From the NCBI RefSeq assembly GCF_019112545.1, contig NW_025064885.1, positions 1,390,139 through 1,454,138 of the forward strand: a stretch of 64,000 nucleotides of DNA, read 5' to 3'. Made by a program: the position numbers and the translations under genes. This stretch comes from Guyanagaster necrorhizus (taxonomy: Eukaryota; Basidiomycota; Agaricomycetes; Agaricales; Physalacriaceae). Under the pieces are notes generated by a model, which worked only from the letters and a program-made list of their open reading frames with translations, made no database searches and was not told the DNA's origin. Positions 1-13,900 of the stretch are shown here, in pieces; position 1 is the first letter of the stretch, and each line of letters opens with the position of its first letter.

Positions 1-139
1 TGCTTCTATTGTACTCAGAACAACTGACTTCAACTGTATTTGGTGATTGTGTATTGAGTGGTTAGGTGTTGGTGTTTGAGAGTTCATTCCTCATTTGCCT
101 CTCTTAGTCACTTAGCCATTACCAAGCACATCACTGTGT
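1..139. other. Unassigned stretch at left window edge
   Basis: I see no ORF, repeat or RNA here that I can support. From about position 140 the sequence resembles the gag leader of the other gypsy copies (the words around CTCTTGATG recur near 55950 and 33625), so this is probably more diverged leader of element A, but I cannot align it by eye. Confidence 0.3.
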
Positions 140-2880
140 TAGAGACTCTCTTGATGCTGCTGGGGTGGCTCAGAGATTCTGGCATAACTCCTTAGACCTC
201 TTACTGCCTTATGACACTCCAGCACAAAGCCTCTTAGAACCTCTCTCTGTTGAGACCAGCAGCAGAATGGGAAGGTCACTAGATCAGTGAGCAGATGATG
301 CATGAAGGGAGTGAGAAGCACAGAACAAAATCATTCACTGACTATTTTCCACATGGGATCTCAATGTCTCATTCAATTATAGCACAGCAGTATTATAGAA
401 GGAGCAGCAGGACAGATTGTCTCATGCCTCTGACATCACTGAACATATATGAGCAGAAGCTCAGTGAAGAGCAGAAGAAGTGGGATGAAATCAGCAGTGG
501 TAGCAGCAGCAGTGAGAGGCCAAGGCATTATGCCTTGGAAGCAGCTCTCTAGGTTGGTATGAGCTCCAATTGGAGCTCTCTCTCTCTTCCTCAGTATTTC
601 AGGAACCTAGCACTAGTGACAAGCATGACCCATAGATGGATGGACTTTATGAGGTTCTTATCACTGATAAAGCAAGAAACAGAGGGGATAATGGAATCTC
701 CCCTTCTGAGCAAGATGACTTTCATCCTGTCAGCTCTGAAACCCTTGAATATCCCCCCCCCCCTGATACACCCTCAGCACAGACATCATTCTCAAACACT
801 ATGAGCTTTGAGTACCTATCAATGCCCACATCTCTGCTCACACTCTCTAAGACTTTCTCAGAAATAGAGTCGCTTGACAATTCCTCAATGAGCAGTTCTA
901 TAAAACTTCCACATCTATAGTGAAAGAGTAGAGAGCATATGAGCAATAGGTGAAAACTGATATAATGGCAAGATTAGAAGCTGTTTCTAAGCAGAGTACA
1001 TCATTACAGTGGCCTCAACCCTTTCAGGCTCTATTGCTGAGCCTAGTGTACAGCCAGAGCAGCAGATCTCTAGTGACAGTCCAACTGCCCAAGGCCAAGG
1101 GGAGTATCTTTGACCAGCCCATCATTTCTCTTATTGAGGATGAGGAGGATGAGAGGCTACTGGACAATAGGGATGAGGACACTGAAAGTAGTGGATTACC
1201 TCATAAGAGAGGGGACATTGTTTATTTTTATCCAGAAGATACAGATGAAGAAGTATTGGAGGAGGAGATTTGAAGGAACAGAGAGAGAGAATTTGAAGGA
1301 CTATATCAGAAAGTGGTAATATTCCTATAACATGATGATAACTGGTTATTGTCCTCCATAGGCAAATTATATATTAATGAACCATCAGAAAGACAGGAGA
1401 TACTTAGGCATGCTGCTACTGAGTATGTGGCAAAAATATACAATCAATGGCATCCAGAAGACCAGCTTGGCCAGTTGCCAGTCTACTAATCATCTTCCAA
1501 GATTTGACCAATGCCTTGGTCTCCATCTGTCACACCAAAATAAGCTATCTACATGGCACTTTCAATCTAAAGTCAGTATTTATACTTCACCCCCTCAGTA
1601 TAAACATCAGCAACTCAGCTATCCAGAATCTGAACTTGATTTAACACTCAGCCTATTGATTATCAAAACCCATGGATGGAGGCCAGCAGTTGACTACTGG
1701 CCACTCAGCCACCACTAGACAAAGCCTCAAAAAGTGAGATAGAGAAGAAACTGGTCTGAGATAATCTCAAAGCAGTCTGACTAGGATTCACCATATGGGA
1801 TAGAGTAATCATATGAAAGAAAGCAGTATCCCAGAGAAGTCTCATGGCTGATGACAATTCTCTCCATTCCTTCTCCAGGCTGCCAACTGATTGGCAGTGC
1901 CCACTCTTTGAAGAATAGCTAAACCCAATAGGGTCACTACCAGAAAATGCTGCAGTATTACAATGTAAACCCAACTTGCTTCAAAAACCCTGCCTTTTTA
2001 AAGGGGCATTGAACAATATTGACTAATTTCTCATTGATTGCAAGCAATATTTTGAGATATATGTTAGATACCTTAGGATCAATATGAACTGAGTTGTCTT
2101 TACCACCTCATACCTCAAAGACAAAGCAAAGACTTGATGGATTCTGATCTCACTGAACTTCTGATCCACTATGAGAAGACATTACCAGTATCTCTTATGG
2201 CCAGTGTTCAAACAAATGCTCTATAACAAGTTTATTGATCTGGCTGTATAAGAAGTGCACAAGTAGAAGATCAAGAAATGGAAGATGAGAGATAAGACAG
2301 CTATCAACTACTTTAACAAGTTGGAGCAACTCATCAAGCTTGCTGGCATACAAGATGATATGGCAGATGACAGAAGAATGGTCAAGGCCCTCAAGAGAGA
2401 AACACTATCCTTCTACATCATGATAATCACAGCAATCAGAATCAAGCAATTGATCCTGAAGAGATACAATGAATAGAAGGAAAGGATCATCAAGATGTAC
2501 AAGAAGCAACAGCAGCAGAAGGTGGAGTAATCCATCTTGCAGGACTACAGAAAGCCAAACCTATTGTCAACCTCCAGCAGCAAGAACACATCTAGCACTG
2601 CCAAGACAGGATCCTCAACAGCTGGTCCATCATACTCAGCCTAGAAGATGGATATAGGAACTACTTATACTGGAACAGAAAAGCCTATAGACATAGACTG
2701 TCTCAAGAAGGAGGAGAAGTGTTTCAATTGTGGCCAAAAGGATCACATGTCAAAAGACTGTCCCAAGAAGAAGTGAATCCAAGAAGATATTCAGATACAA
2801 ATCATTGAACTCCAGAAGAAAGAAGAGGAACTAAACCCTGACTCAAAGGTAGAGGAGATAAAAGACAGGGCCAACCAGTG
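140..2880 (+). pseudogene. gag: A gag (long-leader Gag, broken)
   Basis: This is a decayed structural polyprotein. The upstream part holds the glutamine/charged segment (about 370-530) and an acidic block with YFYPEDTDEE (about 1225). It then holds the conserved EILRHAATEYVA..YN..HPEDQL block (about 1395-1475). The gag domain follows at about 1990-2470. A CCHC zinc knuckle, C-F-N-C-GQKD-H-MSKD-C, lies at 2720-2761 with all four ligands intact and would bind RNA. Gag ends at the CAGTGAG junction at 2877. The reading frame changes between about 550 and 950, and many stops are present. The copies in B, D, E and J show what is missing. The Gag start is outside the window. Confidence 0.82.
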
Positions 2881-5800
2881 AGCAATTCCACTGGGTCAGC
2901 CAAAGAACTTCATGGTGTGCAGACAATATCTGCTGGGCAGACTGACAATATCTCTGTAGTTACATCTATGCCTAACTTATGCATGTATTCAAATATACTC
3001 AAGTTTTCCAGCACTCACACAAAGAATCACCAAGAAGGACTCAAGCATCTGTGAGTTGAACAGAGAGAGAGATCTCTGATAGATGGCTCAAGCTATTTAG
3101 TACTGGATAGACTTAGAGAGCTATTCAAGAAGCACCAACAGAAGAAGCAGTGAAGGTAGTACTCAAAAATTAGATACATAAAACCTGAGCTGAGGAGGTG
3201 ATTAATGAAATGATTGAAGAGATGAGGAAGGCAGAAAGGTGCTGAGTGTTGGAGTAGCTTGATGAGTTACATGGGCCTCAAAGATACATCTGCCAGGCCA
3301 AGACCTCAGGATGTGACCTCACAATTAAAGTCTAAATCAAGATGCTCACCAATCTGATAACCTATTCAGTGACCATACTTATCAACAGTGGTTGTACTGG
3401 CAGCTCTATAAATCATACTTTTGTCAACAAGCACCAACTCTCCACCTAGACCACCACTGTCCCAATACCTGTCTATAATGCAGATAGAACTAAGAACCAA
3501 GCTGGTTCAATCATAGAGTTTGTCAAACTCTGGCTTACTATTAGAAATCACTCCAAGTGAATTGATCTAGCTGTGACTGATTTAGAAACCAAAGAAGTAT
3601 TCCTCAAACATAACTGGCTGATTAGACATAATCCACTGATCAACTGGAAGACTGAGAAAATAACTTTTGCTCAGTGCAAGTGCTGGAAAATTCCATTTGA
3701 GTTGCCTGACAAGGATCCTAAAGATCAGTGGAATGAAGAAATAGAGGAAGGAGAAACTATTCTTATCATTGATATGCAAGAAGAAATTCATATATGCACT
3801 GTCCACCATGCCAATGATCTAGCAGCTAAGGTGCATAAACAGAAGGAGAAAAAGACATTTGAAAAAATAGTATCTGAGTGGGCATAGAAATTCAAGGACC
3901 TTTTTGACAAAAGAAGCTTTGATGAGCTTCTGTCTTTGAAACCCTGAGACCACAATTGAGCTGGTTCTGAGTGCCAACACCAACTTAGATTATAAAACCT
4001 ACCCACTCAGCAACAATGAACAACAGAAACTTGACAAGTTCCTAGAGGAGAACCTCTCCAGCAGAAGAATTTGACTATTGAAGTCTCTGATAGCATCTCT
4101 CTTCTTCTTTGTTAAAAAGAAGAATGGAAAATTATGACCTGTTCAGGACTACAGAAAGCTGAATAAAATGACCATCAAGAATCACTACCTGCTTCTACTA
4201 ATCTCAGAACTGATGGACAAACTCTGAGACACCAAGTACTACACCAAACTTGATATTTGGTGGGGGTACAATAATGTCTGCATCAAAGAAGGCAATGAGT
4301 GGAAGGCTGCCTTCTGGACTAACCAGAAACTGTTTGAACCAACAGTTATATTCTTTGGATTAACTAATTCTCCTGCAACCTTCCAGTGAATGATGAATGA
4401 TATATTCAAGAAACTTATTGTCACAGAAAAGGTAATTGTTTACTTGGATGATATTTTGATCATGTCCAAGATGAAGGAGGAACATCAAAAATTAGTCCAC
4501 CAAGTGCTCACCCTAATGAGAAAGCACAAGCTCTTCCTCAAAGCTGAGAAATGTAAATTTGAGGTATTAAAAACTGAATATCTCAGAGTCATCATCAGTG
4601 AAGAAAGTATTCAAATAGATCTGATCAAAGTAGCTAGAGTGATAGAGTGGCTGAAGCCAACAAAGAAGAAAGAACTCTAATTGTTCCTTGGATTCACCAA
4701 CTTCTACTATCAGTTCATTAAAGACTACAGCAAGATTGTCAGGCCCATGACACAATTAACCAACAATGCCCCATAGGTATGAGGGCCATCCCAGCAGTCA
4801 GCATTTGACAATCTGAAATGGTGACTAGCAGAGGATATTATACTGGCCATCTCCAATCAGGATGGCAAGTTCCAAGCAGAAGCAGATTTGAGTGAAGGCA
4901 CAATTGAGGCTATATTATCTCAAGAGCAAGACAGAAAGTGGCAGCCTGTAGCCTTCTTATTCAAGACCTTGATAGTAACAGAGCAAAACTATAAAATATA
5001 TGATAAAGAGTTACTCACCATAATGCTGGCCCTTGAAGAATGGCAGCATTATCTCATTGGAGCAGCCTAGATGTTTGAAATCTGAACTGACCATCAAAAG
5101 CTTAACTGATGACAAGCCTGTTGAGTGACAGAACTCAGTCAATATTTATACATGCTACACTATAAAGCCAGGACTGCAAACAAGAAGGCTGATCTTCTCA
5201 GCAGGAGAGCTGATCATGACCAGAGAGGATATGACAATAAAGGAGTGATGCTGTTACAGCTGGAACACTTCTGGACTATGATAATGCTGACAGAAGAAGA
5301 GATCTATGAGTGGATCAAAAGCATCATCAGAGATGCAAGCAAGTGAGACCAATGAGTAGCTCCATCTCTGAACCATGAGTGAGAGATGATAAAGGAAGAA
5401 GGAATGATCTATTATGATGGGCAGATCTACATACTATATAATCTAGCATTATGTGGTGAGATTATCACTATGTGTCATGATCACACAATCTGTGGATATT
5501 CAAAAATCATGAAAACCAAAGAGTTGGTACTACATGAGTATTGGTGATCAAAAATGGGATAGAACATCAAATATTATGTTAAAAGTTGCAAAACCTGTCA
5601 AAAGAGAAAGGCAACCATACAGGCCAGACCAGCACCACTACACCCCAATGAAATCCCATTCACACCCTGAACCCACATTTCAGTAAATATGATCACTGAG
5701 TTCCCAGACTGCAATAGCTATGATGCCATCATCATTATAGTTGATCAATTCTTCAAGGCAATCATTCTGATCATATATTCCATAGAACTAACCTCAGAAG

Positions 5801-6744
5801 GATGAGCCAAAATCTTATATGACAAAGTCTATGCAAAATATGGAATACTGCAAATGGTTATCTTAGATCAGAGATTCCAATTTATCTCCAAGTTCTTAGA
5901 TGACTTATATAAACTTCTGAACATCCACTGAAACACCTCAACAGCATATCACCCACAAACTGATGGACAGACAGAAAGAGTTAACCAAGAATTAGAAAAA
6001 TATCTTTGTCTCTTCATCAACTATTGACAGGACAACTGAGTAGAATGATTGGCCCTTGCAGCCTTCCAACACAACAATCAGGTCCACTCTACCACCAATA
6101 AAACCCCATTCTTTGTCAATTATGGATGACACCTGCAGGTGGCAGAAATGACTCACTCCTATACAATCACACCAGCTTCCTCCAACTTTGCCAAGACCAT
6201 AGCAAAGATCTATAATGAAATCTGCATTGCATTAAAAAAAGCCATGACTACCATGAAAAAACACTATGACAAATATTAACATCTGGCTCACTTCTACTCT
6301 ATCAACAATAAAGTCTGATTAGATACTAGCAACCTTCATCTCTCATGCTCCAAATGGAAGTTAGATGACAAATGCACAAGACTCTTTTCTGTCTTAGCAA
6401 AGATTGGAGCCTCAGCATACTGCTTACACCTGTCAAACCATTGGAGGATACATGACATTTTCAATGAATCACTGTTGACATCCTATGTTGCACCTATGTT
6501 TTCAAACCAGAAACAACTGCTGCCACTACTGTCTGACTTAATTGATGATGAGAAATATTATAAAATCAATCAAGTATTAAATCACAAATTATGCAAAGTT
6601 AAAGCATAAGGCAGTAGTATGACTACAATAGTAGACTACTTAGTTAGTTGGAAGGGCTACAGCCCTGAATCGAATCAGTGAGTCAATAAAAAACAGATGG
6701 ATGCTGCAGATGCCATATGAGATTATGAATTATCCTTAAATTAA
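2880..6744 (+). pseudogene. pol: A pol: protease-RT-RNase H-integrase-chromodomain (broken)
   Basis: The domains can be followed in order. The protease is at about 3380-3690; its motif reads I-N-S-G-C-T-G at 3381-3401, so the catalytic Asp codon has become AAC (3384-3386). The RT is at about 3960-4760 with [12 protein letters not shown] and an intact YLDDIL at about 4440. RNase H is at about 4790-5240. The integrase is at about 5380-6540 with the QTDGQTE box near 5960. A chromodomain-like YLVSWKGYSPESNQ lies at about 6630-6680, and the terminal stop TAA is at 6742. More than a dozen in-frame TGA/TAG/TAA codons lie where related copies have Arg, Gln or Trp codons. It is not functional. Confidence 0.88.
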
Positions 6745-6777
6745 GCTATTGGAATGATAGTCTTAAGGCAGGAGTAA

Positions 6778-7213
6778 TGTTATAATTTTTTCACCTCTTT
6801 CTTTTTGTCATCATAATTTAACCCCTATTCATACTTAGTCAGAGAACTTAACACAGGCACTTAAGACTATGGGACTAGCTTTATCATCACAACAAGCTTA
6901 GTTGATTATTGTCTTTCAATGCAATATAGTTGCTCAACAACATACAATTACACTATTGAAGGACATCATGATACTCAAGGATAATGAGTACAATAACACA
7001 CAGATACATAATAAGTAGTGGTATTTATAGCAGATACAACCTGTAGTATATAAGACAGCTTGCTCTCACTGGGAATCTCCAGCTTTAAGCTAAAGTTTAT
7101 CTTCACACTATTTCACTCTTGAGTCAACCACAAAAGCCTTAAAGCACATTGATCAATATTCACATTAGTAAACTCTAATGTTCCACTCAAAGTGTAAAGT
7201 GATATCAGTTTAT
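6778..7213 (+). repeat. A 3' LTR, first 436 bp
   Basis: It starts TGTTATAATTTTTT directly after the purine-rich AAGGCAGGAGTAA tract, as in all related copies. It carries the family words CTTAGTCAGAG and CTCCAGCTTTAAGCTAAAG. It stops at 7213, where B's LTR begins. The missing end of the LTR is at 15381-15416. Confidence 0.88.
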
Positions 7214-7674
7214 TATTATGATTTTTCTATTTTTCTTTCTTTAATTAACCTCTATCTATACTTAGTCAGGATGCTAGCATGAGCACTTAGAACTATGGGA
7301 CAAAGCTTAATCATCACAACTAGGCCAAGTCAAGCACTGTCTTTTGATGCAACAGCATTACCTGATGATGCACAATCAGCTTTTTATGTACAGTAATGAT
7401 GCTCAAGGACAATGGGCACAAAGGATAAGACAATGCACAATAGGCATTAGTAAAATTAGCACACACTTGTACAGTATTTAAGAAGGCCCACTCTTGCTAG
7501 AAACTCCAGCTTTGAGCTAAAGTTTATTCACATATCATTCTATACTCAAGCTGTTCTTCAGGTCTTGTGGCACTCTAATCAGAATATGCATCAGTGAATC
7601 TAGTAGATCACCTGAAGTGCAAGGTGACTTCTGCTTATCATGTGTATCTATTCATGTGACACTTGAGTCTAACA
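7214..7674 (+). repeat. B 5' LTR
   Basis: It begins TATTATGATTTTTC (the expected TG has become TA) and ends GAGTCTAACA. It contains the TATTTAAG promoter box at about 7485 and the self-primer word AGCTTTGAGCTAA at 7508-7520. The matching primer-binding site just outside the LTR is TTAACTTGAAGCT (7676-7688), which still pairs apart from C/T and G/A changes. Confidence 0.92.
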
Positions 7675-7731
7675 ATTAACTTGAAGCTTCTTCTTCTCTT
7701 TCCTCACACACTATAGTGTAGAGAAAACTGA

Positions 7732-10700
7732 ATGCCCTCAATCAATCCATCAAATCTGAACTTCAATTGAGAGTTCTTCAAACTCCTATCTTCTATCATC
7801 AGAACACTTTTAGGCTTACTAGTGATTATCCAGCTGTGCTGGAGACATCACTTAATAACTGCTTGGACTATCTGATATTACCAAGAGTTCTAACACATCT
7901 ATCACATTCTAAGGAATGTAACCCCCAACCTCTCTCTATATGACATCCTAGAATCCAGATGAATGTCTCACCAGTCTCCAACAAACTCCATACCTGAAGC
8001 TGAGCCTAGCAGCCCACATTAAAAGGACATTCAGGAAGAAGAAAGACACTGATACCCTCTCAGATGATCTAGCAGAAACCATGACCCTTGCATCACAGGA
8101 TTCAGAAATCCCTGGATCCCAACCTTCAACAAAGGGTGCAGCACAGCCTCCTCCTATTCTTTTATCACCTTTTGCACCCATGAGATTGCTGACCATGCCC
8201 AGGACTCTTTCAATGCCACTCAGATGGCTCTAAGATCTCATGGCATGACATCTAGAAGCCAGTCTTAGGACACCCTCAGTCCAGCCACTCACTCTGTCAG
8301 AACAAGTGGTGGGCTAAAGAGATCTCTCTTAGACTGGCTTGATGACAAGTGGCAGTATCGAGAAAACAGAAATGAAATCATTCACTGACTTTTCTCTGCA
8401 TGGAACCTCAATGTCTCCTTTAACTATGATAACACCCTTCAACAAGAAGAGCAAAGACAATGAGAAGCTCTGCAGCCAGTTTGCAGTGAGCTTAAGGAGC
8501 ACCTCCTCAAGGAGGGCAGACAAAAGAGAGAAGCAGCTGCAGCTACTGAGTATGATTAGCAGCATCAGGAAAAGCAGCAAAACATCAAAAGGACTTGACT
8601 GGCAAGAGCTGATATCTCCAACTGATATGGACTCTAGCCCAAGATCACATTCATACTTGCATCAGTCTGCACTAACTGATCTCTCTTGACTCCAGTCTTT
8701 AGAGAGCTCAGCACTGACTTTGACTCTTGAGACTCAGCTCACTGAAAAAATGCAGAAGTCCTCACAGCTGATAAAGCAGGAAGGAGAGATGATGGAATCT
8801 CTCCTCCAGCTTGGAACGATATCTTAGGACTCTTCCAATGCCCTTTAACTCCATAGTATCCCCCTCTCTGATGAACCCCCAGTGCTGACATGATGTCCAG
8901 TGATAACAAGTCCATCCTCAGCCACTACAGACTACAAATGTCTGGAAATGCCCACATCTCTGCTTACACTCTCTGAGGATTTTTTGATAGCCAGGTGGTT
9001 GGGCAGCTCCTTGATGATAGATACAGAAGAAATATCCAGCTCTATTGCAAGTGAGTGGCAATAGCATGAGCAGTAGGAGGGAATCAGTATGACTCTGATA
9101 TTGGAAGTCAGCCTGCTTCCACCTACCTCAACACCTCAGACTTTTCAGATCCCACTGCTAGACCCAGCACCCAGCCAGAGCAGCAACTCAATAAAGACAG
9201 AACAAACATAAGAGGAAGGAGAGAGTTTCTATGATCTATCTGCTGCTTCCCTCCTTGAGGAAGAGAAGGATGATGAGGTCACAGAAGATGAGGAGACTGA
9301 AAGCAGTGACCCACCCTGCTGCAGCAGAGAGCTCGCCTATGGGCTGCAGGAGGATACAGACAAAGAAGAATTAGAAAAGGCCATTCAGGAGATCCAAGTG
9401 AAGAAGTACTAGGAGCTCTATCAGCAGAGAGTAAACTTTTTATGGTGTGATGCTACCTGAGTGGCATCACAAATAGGACAATTATATATGCAGTCCACAG
9501 CTAATGAATGAATAGAAATCTTAAGACATGCAGCAACTAACTACACTACTCAACAATACACCAAGAACCATCCAGAAGATCTGGTTGGTAGACCACTGGC
9601 ATATCAAGCACCAAAATCCATTCAGCCAATGCCATGGTCACCCCCCATCACTCTAAAATGAGCTGTATACACAGCCTCATCCTTCTGAAGCACATTTTCA
9701 TACTCCACCCTCTCTTTCCATTCCATGGCAATATGACTATCAAGATCTTGACCACAGCCAGACAACCCACTGAGTTTATACTGAAACTTATAGACCAGCA
9801 AGGGAAGCCACATTCTAGGGGCTCAGCCCCCATCTGATAAAGCCACAGAAAGTGGAAAGAAATCTATCAGAGATGATCCCAAAGCAGTCTGACTAGAATT
9901 CACAGTATGAGATGAAGTCATTATTTGAAAAGAGGCTGCCTCACAGGGCAGTCCAGTTGTAGATGACAACTCTCTCCACTTGTTCCCCAGGCCCCCCACT
10001 GAGTGGTGATGCCCTCCATTTTCAGATTGGTCCAACTCTATGAGTATACTACCTGCAGATGCTATGGTGTTACAATGCCAGCCAGACCTACTACAAAAAC
10101 CTCAACCCTTTAAAAGGGCCTCAGATAATATTGACAGGTTTCTGGTTGACTGAACAATATTTTGAAGTTTATATCAGGTTCTTAGGAACTGATATGAACA
10201 AAGTTGTATTCACCATCTTATACCTCAAAGAAAAAGCCAAGACATGGTGGATTCTGATTTCATCCAACTTCCAATCAACTATGAGGGAACACTATCAATA
10301 CCTCTCATGGCCAGTATTCAAACAGATGCTGCATGACAAATTCATTGATCTGGCAGTACAGAAGGTCCATAAACAAAAGATTAAGGACTATAAGATAGAA
10401 GACAAAATGGCAACTGACTATTTCAATGAGTTGAAGAGACTTGCAAAACTCATGAAAATTCAGGAGGATATAGTGAACAATAGGAGGATAGTTGAGGCCC
10501 TCAAGAAAGGAGTCCCCTTCTCATACATCATAATGATCTTAGCAATCAGCATCAAAGCCTTGATGCTAATAGGCTATGACAAGTGAAAAGAATAGATCAT
10601 TGAGATGTATAAGGAGTGACAAAGGCAGAAAGCAGAATCATCGACTCTGCAAGACTACTCAAAGAAATTGACCCCACCAACTCTAAACAAATTGCTGAAG

Positions 10701-10991
10701 ACAACTGTCAGAAAATTATTGAGACTCTCAATAGCCCCCACCTATAGCACTCAGAAGACCAGAACAGGAACCACATATACAGAAGTAGGGAAGCCTATGG
10801 ACATAGACCACATGAAGAAGGAAGGCAAGTGCTTCAACTGCAGGCAAAAAGGCTACATAGCCAAAGACTGTCCAAAGAAGAAGTGAACCAGAGAAGATAT
10901 CTGTGCCCAGATCACTGAGCTGCAAAAAGAAAAAGAAGACATCAGCATGAATACCAAAGTAGAGAAGGTAAAAGACAGGGCCAGTCAGTGA
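7732..10991 (+). pseudogene. gag: B gag with hydrophobic N-terminus (broken)
   Basis: I take the ATG at 7732, 57 bases after the LTR, because the same start and spacing recur in E, H and J. Residues about 15-36 include SIIRTLLGLLVIIQLC, a membrane-helix-like run. A glutamine-rich charged segment follows (about 8419-8600). The acidic block LQEDTDKEELEKAIQ is at about 9345, and VNFLWCDAT..ASQIGQLY and EILRHAATNY..HPED are at about 9430-9580. The gag domain spans about 10100-10590. The zinc knuckle C-F-N-C-RQKG-Y-IAKD-C is at 10830-10871, with Tyr in place of the expected His. The frame changes between the charged segment and the rest, and again near 10155, where two bases are missing relative to J. 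It ends at the TGA at 10989. Confidence 0.86.
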
Positions 10992-13900
10992 GCGATTCCA
11001 CTAAGCCAGCCAAAGAACCTCATGGTATGCAAATCATAGCTATCAGTCAGACTAACAGTGTTTTTGTAGTTATACTTATGCATATCATATCTACACATTC
11101 GAATATACCCCAGTCACTTACCTCACACACCAAAGAATCATCTAAGAAGAAGACTCAAGTGCCCAAAGGCTGAACAAAGGCAGAGGGCCCCATCATATGG
11201 CTCAAACCATTCAACACCAAATGAATCTAGAGGGCCATCAAGAAAGCCAGAGATAAAGCTATGATAACAGCCATGCTCTGAAACTGGATTCACAAGAGTT
11301 GAGTTGAAGAAGTAGTTGACAAAATAATCTGGGGAATATGAGAAGCAGAATGGTGTTGAGCCTTAGAATGGCTTGATAAACTTCACAGGCTGCAGAAATA
11401 CATATGATGGTTGAAAGCTGTAGGACAGAACCTTCTGGCCAAAGCCTAAGTCAAAACTCTAACATCCTGAATCACTCTCAGAGTTACTGCCTAATTGACA
11501 GTGGCTGCACTGAGAGCTCCATTAATCATACTTTCATCAATAAGCATCATCTCCTTATCTGGACCATGGCAGCCCTAATCCTGGTCTATAATGCAGATGA
11601 GACCAAGAATCAGGCTAGTTCAATTATTGAATTCATTGAGCTGAGACTTACTATTAGGGATCACTCTGAAAGGATTGATCTAGCCATGACTGATCTAGAG
11701 ACAAAAGAAGTTTTTCTTAGACATGACTGATTGATCAGACACAACCCACTGATTAATTGGAAGATCAGAAAAATAATATCTGTGTGGTGCAAGTGCTGCA
11801 AACTCCTATTCAAACTATCTGACAAGGATCTCAAGGATCATTGGGATGAGAAAATAGAGGATGAAGAAACTATCCTGGCTATTGATCTCCAGCATGAAAT
11901 ACACATCCACACTATATATCATGCAAACAACTTAGCCACCAAGGTGAACAAATGGAAGAAGAAAAAAATATTTGAAAAAATGGTACCCAAATAGACATAT
12001 GACTTTAAAGACCTGTTCGAGAAGGAGAGTTTTGATGAACTCCCAGACTCCAAATCCTGAGATCATGTGATTAAGCTGATTCCCAACACCAATGCCAATC
12101 TTGACTGTAAAATATATTCATTAGAAAACAACAAGTAGCAGGAGCTTGACAAGTTCCTCAAAGAGAACTTGTTCAGTGGAAGGATCTGGCCCTCTAAATC
12201 CCCCATAGTGTCACCATTCTTCTTCATTAAAAAGAAGGACAGTAAACTCTGCTCTGTCTAGGACTACCAAAAACTCAATAAGATATTGATTAAAAATCAC
12301 TACCCATTGCTCCTGATTTCAGAACTAATGGATAAACTATGAGGTATACAATACTATACCAAACTTGATATATGATGGAGATATAATAATGTGCAGATTA
12401 AGGAAGGGGATGAATGGAAGACAGCCTTCCAAACCAACCAGAGACTCTTTGAACCCACCATGATGTTTTTTGGGCTCACCAACTCCTCAGCAACATTTCA
12501 GTGGATGATGAATGATATCTTTAAGGAACTCATCTCCACTGGGAAAGTCACTATCTATCTCAATGATATTCTGATTATGTCAAAAATAAAGGAGGAGCAC
12601 AGGAGGCTAGTATACCAAGTGTTGGCTCTGATGAGGAAACACAAATTATTCCTCAAAGCAGAGAAGTGTGAGTTTGAGATACTCAAAACCAAGTACCTCA
12701 GAGTCATCATTAGTGAAGGGAGTATACACATGGATCCCATCAAAGTTGTGGGAGTTACTGAATAGCTAACCCCTATCAAGAAGAAGGAGCTTCAGTCCTT
12801 CCTGAGATTTACTAACTTTTACAGATGATTCATCTGAGACTATAGCAAGATGGTCTGTCTAATGACACAACTCACCAGAAATGTCCCATGGACCTGAGGA
12901 TTTTCTCAGCAAACCATCTTCAATGACCTTAAAAGGTGGCTAGCCAAAGACATAGTCCTTGCTATCCCTACCCAAGATGAGAAGTTCCAGATTGAGGCAG
13001 ACTCAAGCAAAGAAGCCATCAGAGCAGTTTTATTCTAAGAACAGAACAATAAATAGTGGCCAGTAGTGTTTCTCTCAAAGGCACTGTCCATCATAGAATA
13101 AAATTATAAGATATATGACAAGGAGTTACTTGCAATAATGCTCACCTTAGAGGAGTGGCAATATTATCTGATAGATGCTATAGAGGTTTTTGAGATTTGG
13201 ACTGATCATCAAAACCTTTGGTACTTCTGACAGCCTCAAAAGCTAAATCGACAACAGACTTGGTGGGTAACCAAGCTCAGTCAATATCAATACATCCTAC
13301 ACCACAAAGCCAGCATGGCAAATAAGAAGGCTGATCTCCTTAGCCAATATGCTGACCATGACTAAGGAGGAAAAAACAATAGAGTAGTACTACTACAACC
13401 CTAGTACTTCTGCACTATGATAATGCTCACAGAGGAGAAGATCCATGAGTGCATTAAAAGCACTACTTGAGGCAACCACAAGTGAGACCAATAAGTAGCT
13501 CTATCACTCAACCATGAGTGAGAAATGATAAAGGAGAGAGGAATGATCTGCTATAATAGGTGAATCTATATTCTCTATGATCATACTCTCTAAGAAAAAA
13601 TTATTGTAACTTGCTATGATCATGTGACTGCTGGTCATCCAGGCATTGCAAAGACTAAGAAACTTGTCTTGTGGGAATACTGGTGGCTGAAAATAGGCTA
13701 TAACATCATCAACTACATCAAAGCATATGAGGTGTGCCAGTGGAAAAAAGCATCTATGCAACCACAAGCAGCACTGCTACATCTAAATGAGATCTTGTCA
13801 TTCCCATGGACCCACATCTCTATTGATATGATCACCAGACTACCAGAATACAACAGCTATAATGCAATTATCATCATAGTAGACTGATTCTTGAAGATGA

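Larger units (their letters stand above)
1..7213 (+). mobile_element. Ty3/gypsy chromodomain retrotransposon A, left end outside window, 3' LTR split by B
   Basis: This decayed element runs gag leader, gag with zinc knuckle, protease, RT, RNase H, integrase, chromodomain and 3' LTR. The 3' LTR starts at 6778, is cut at 7213 by element B, and resumes at 15381-15416. A lies inside the minus-strand element C: after A's LTR ends at 15416 the C integrase begins. Only the right-hand target duplication (probably AAAAG, 15417-15421) can be seen, because the 5' LTR lies outside the window. CpG is almost absent, and stops and indels are frequent, so this is one of the older copies. Its RT YLDD box is intact but its protease Asp is changed to Asn. 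Confidence 0.88.

Noticed and set aside
750..762. Run of C in A's leader as a regulatory or simple-repeat feature
   Set aside because: It is a single homopolymer tract in a decayed coding region, noted only as a possible source of frame slippage.
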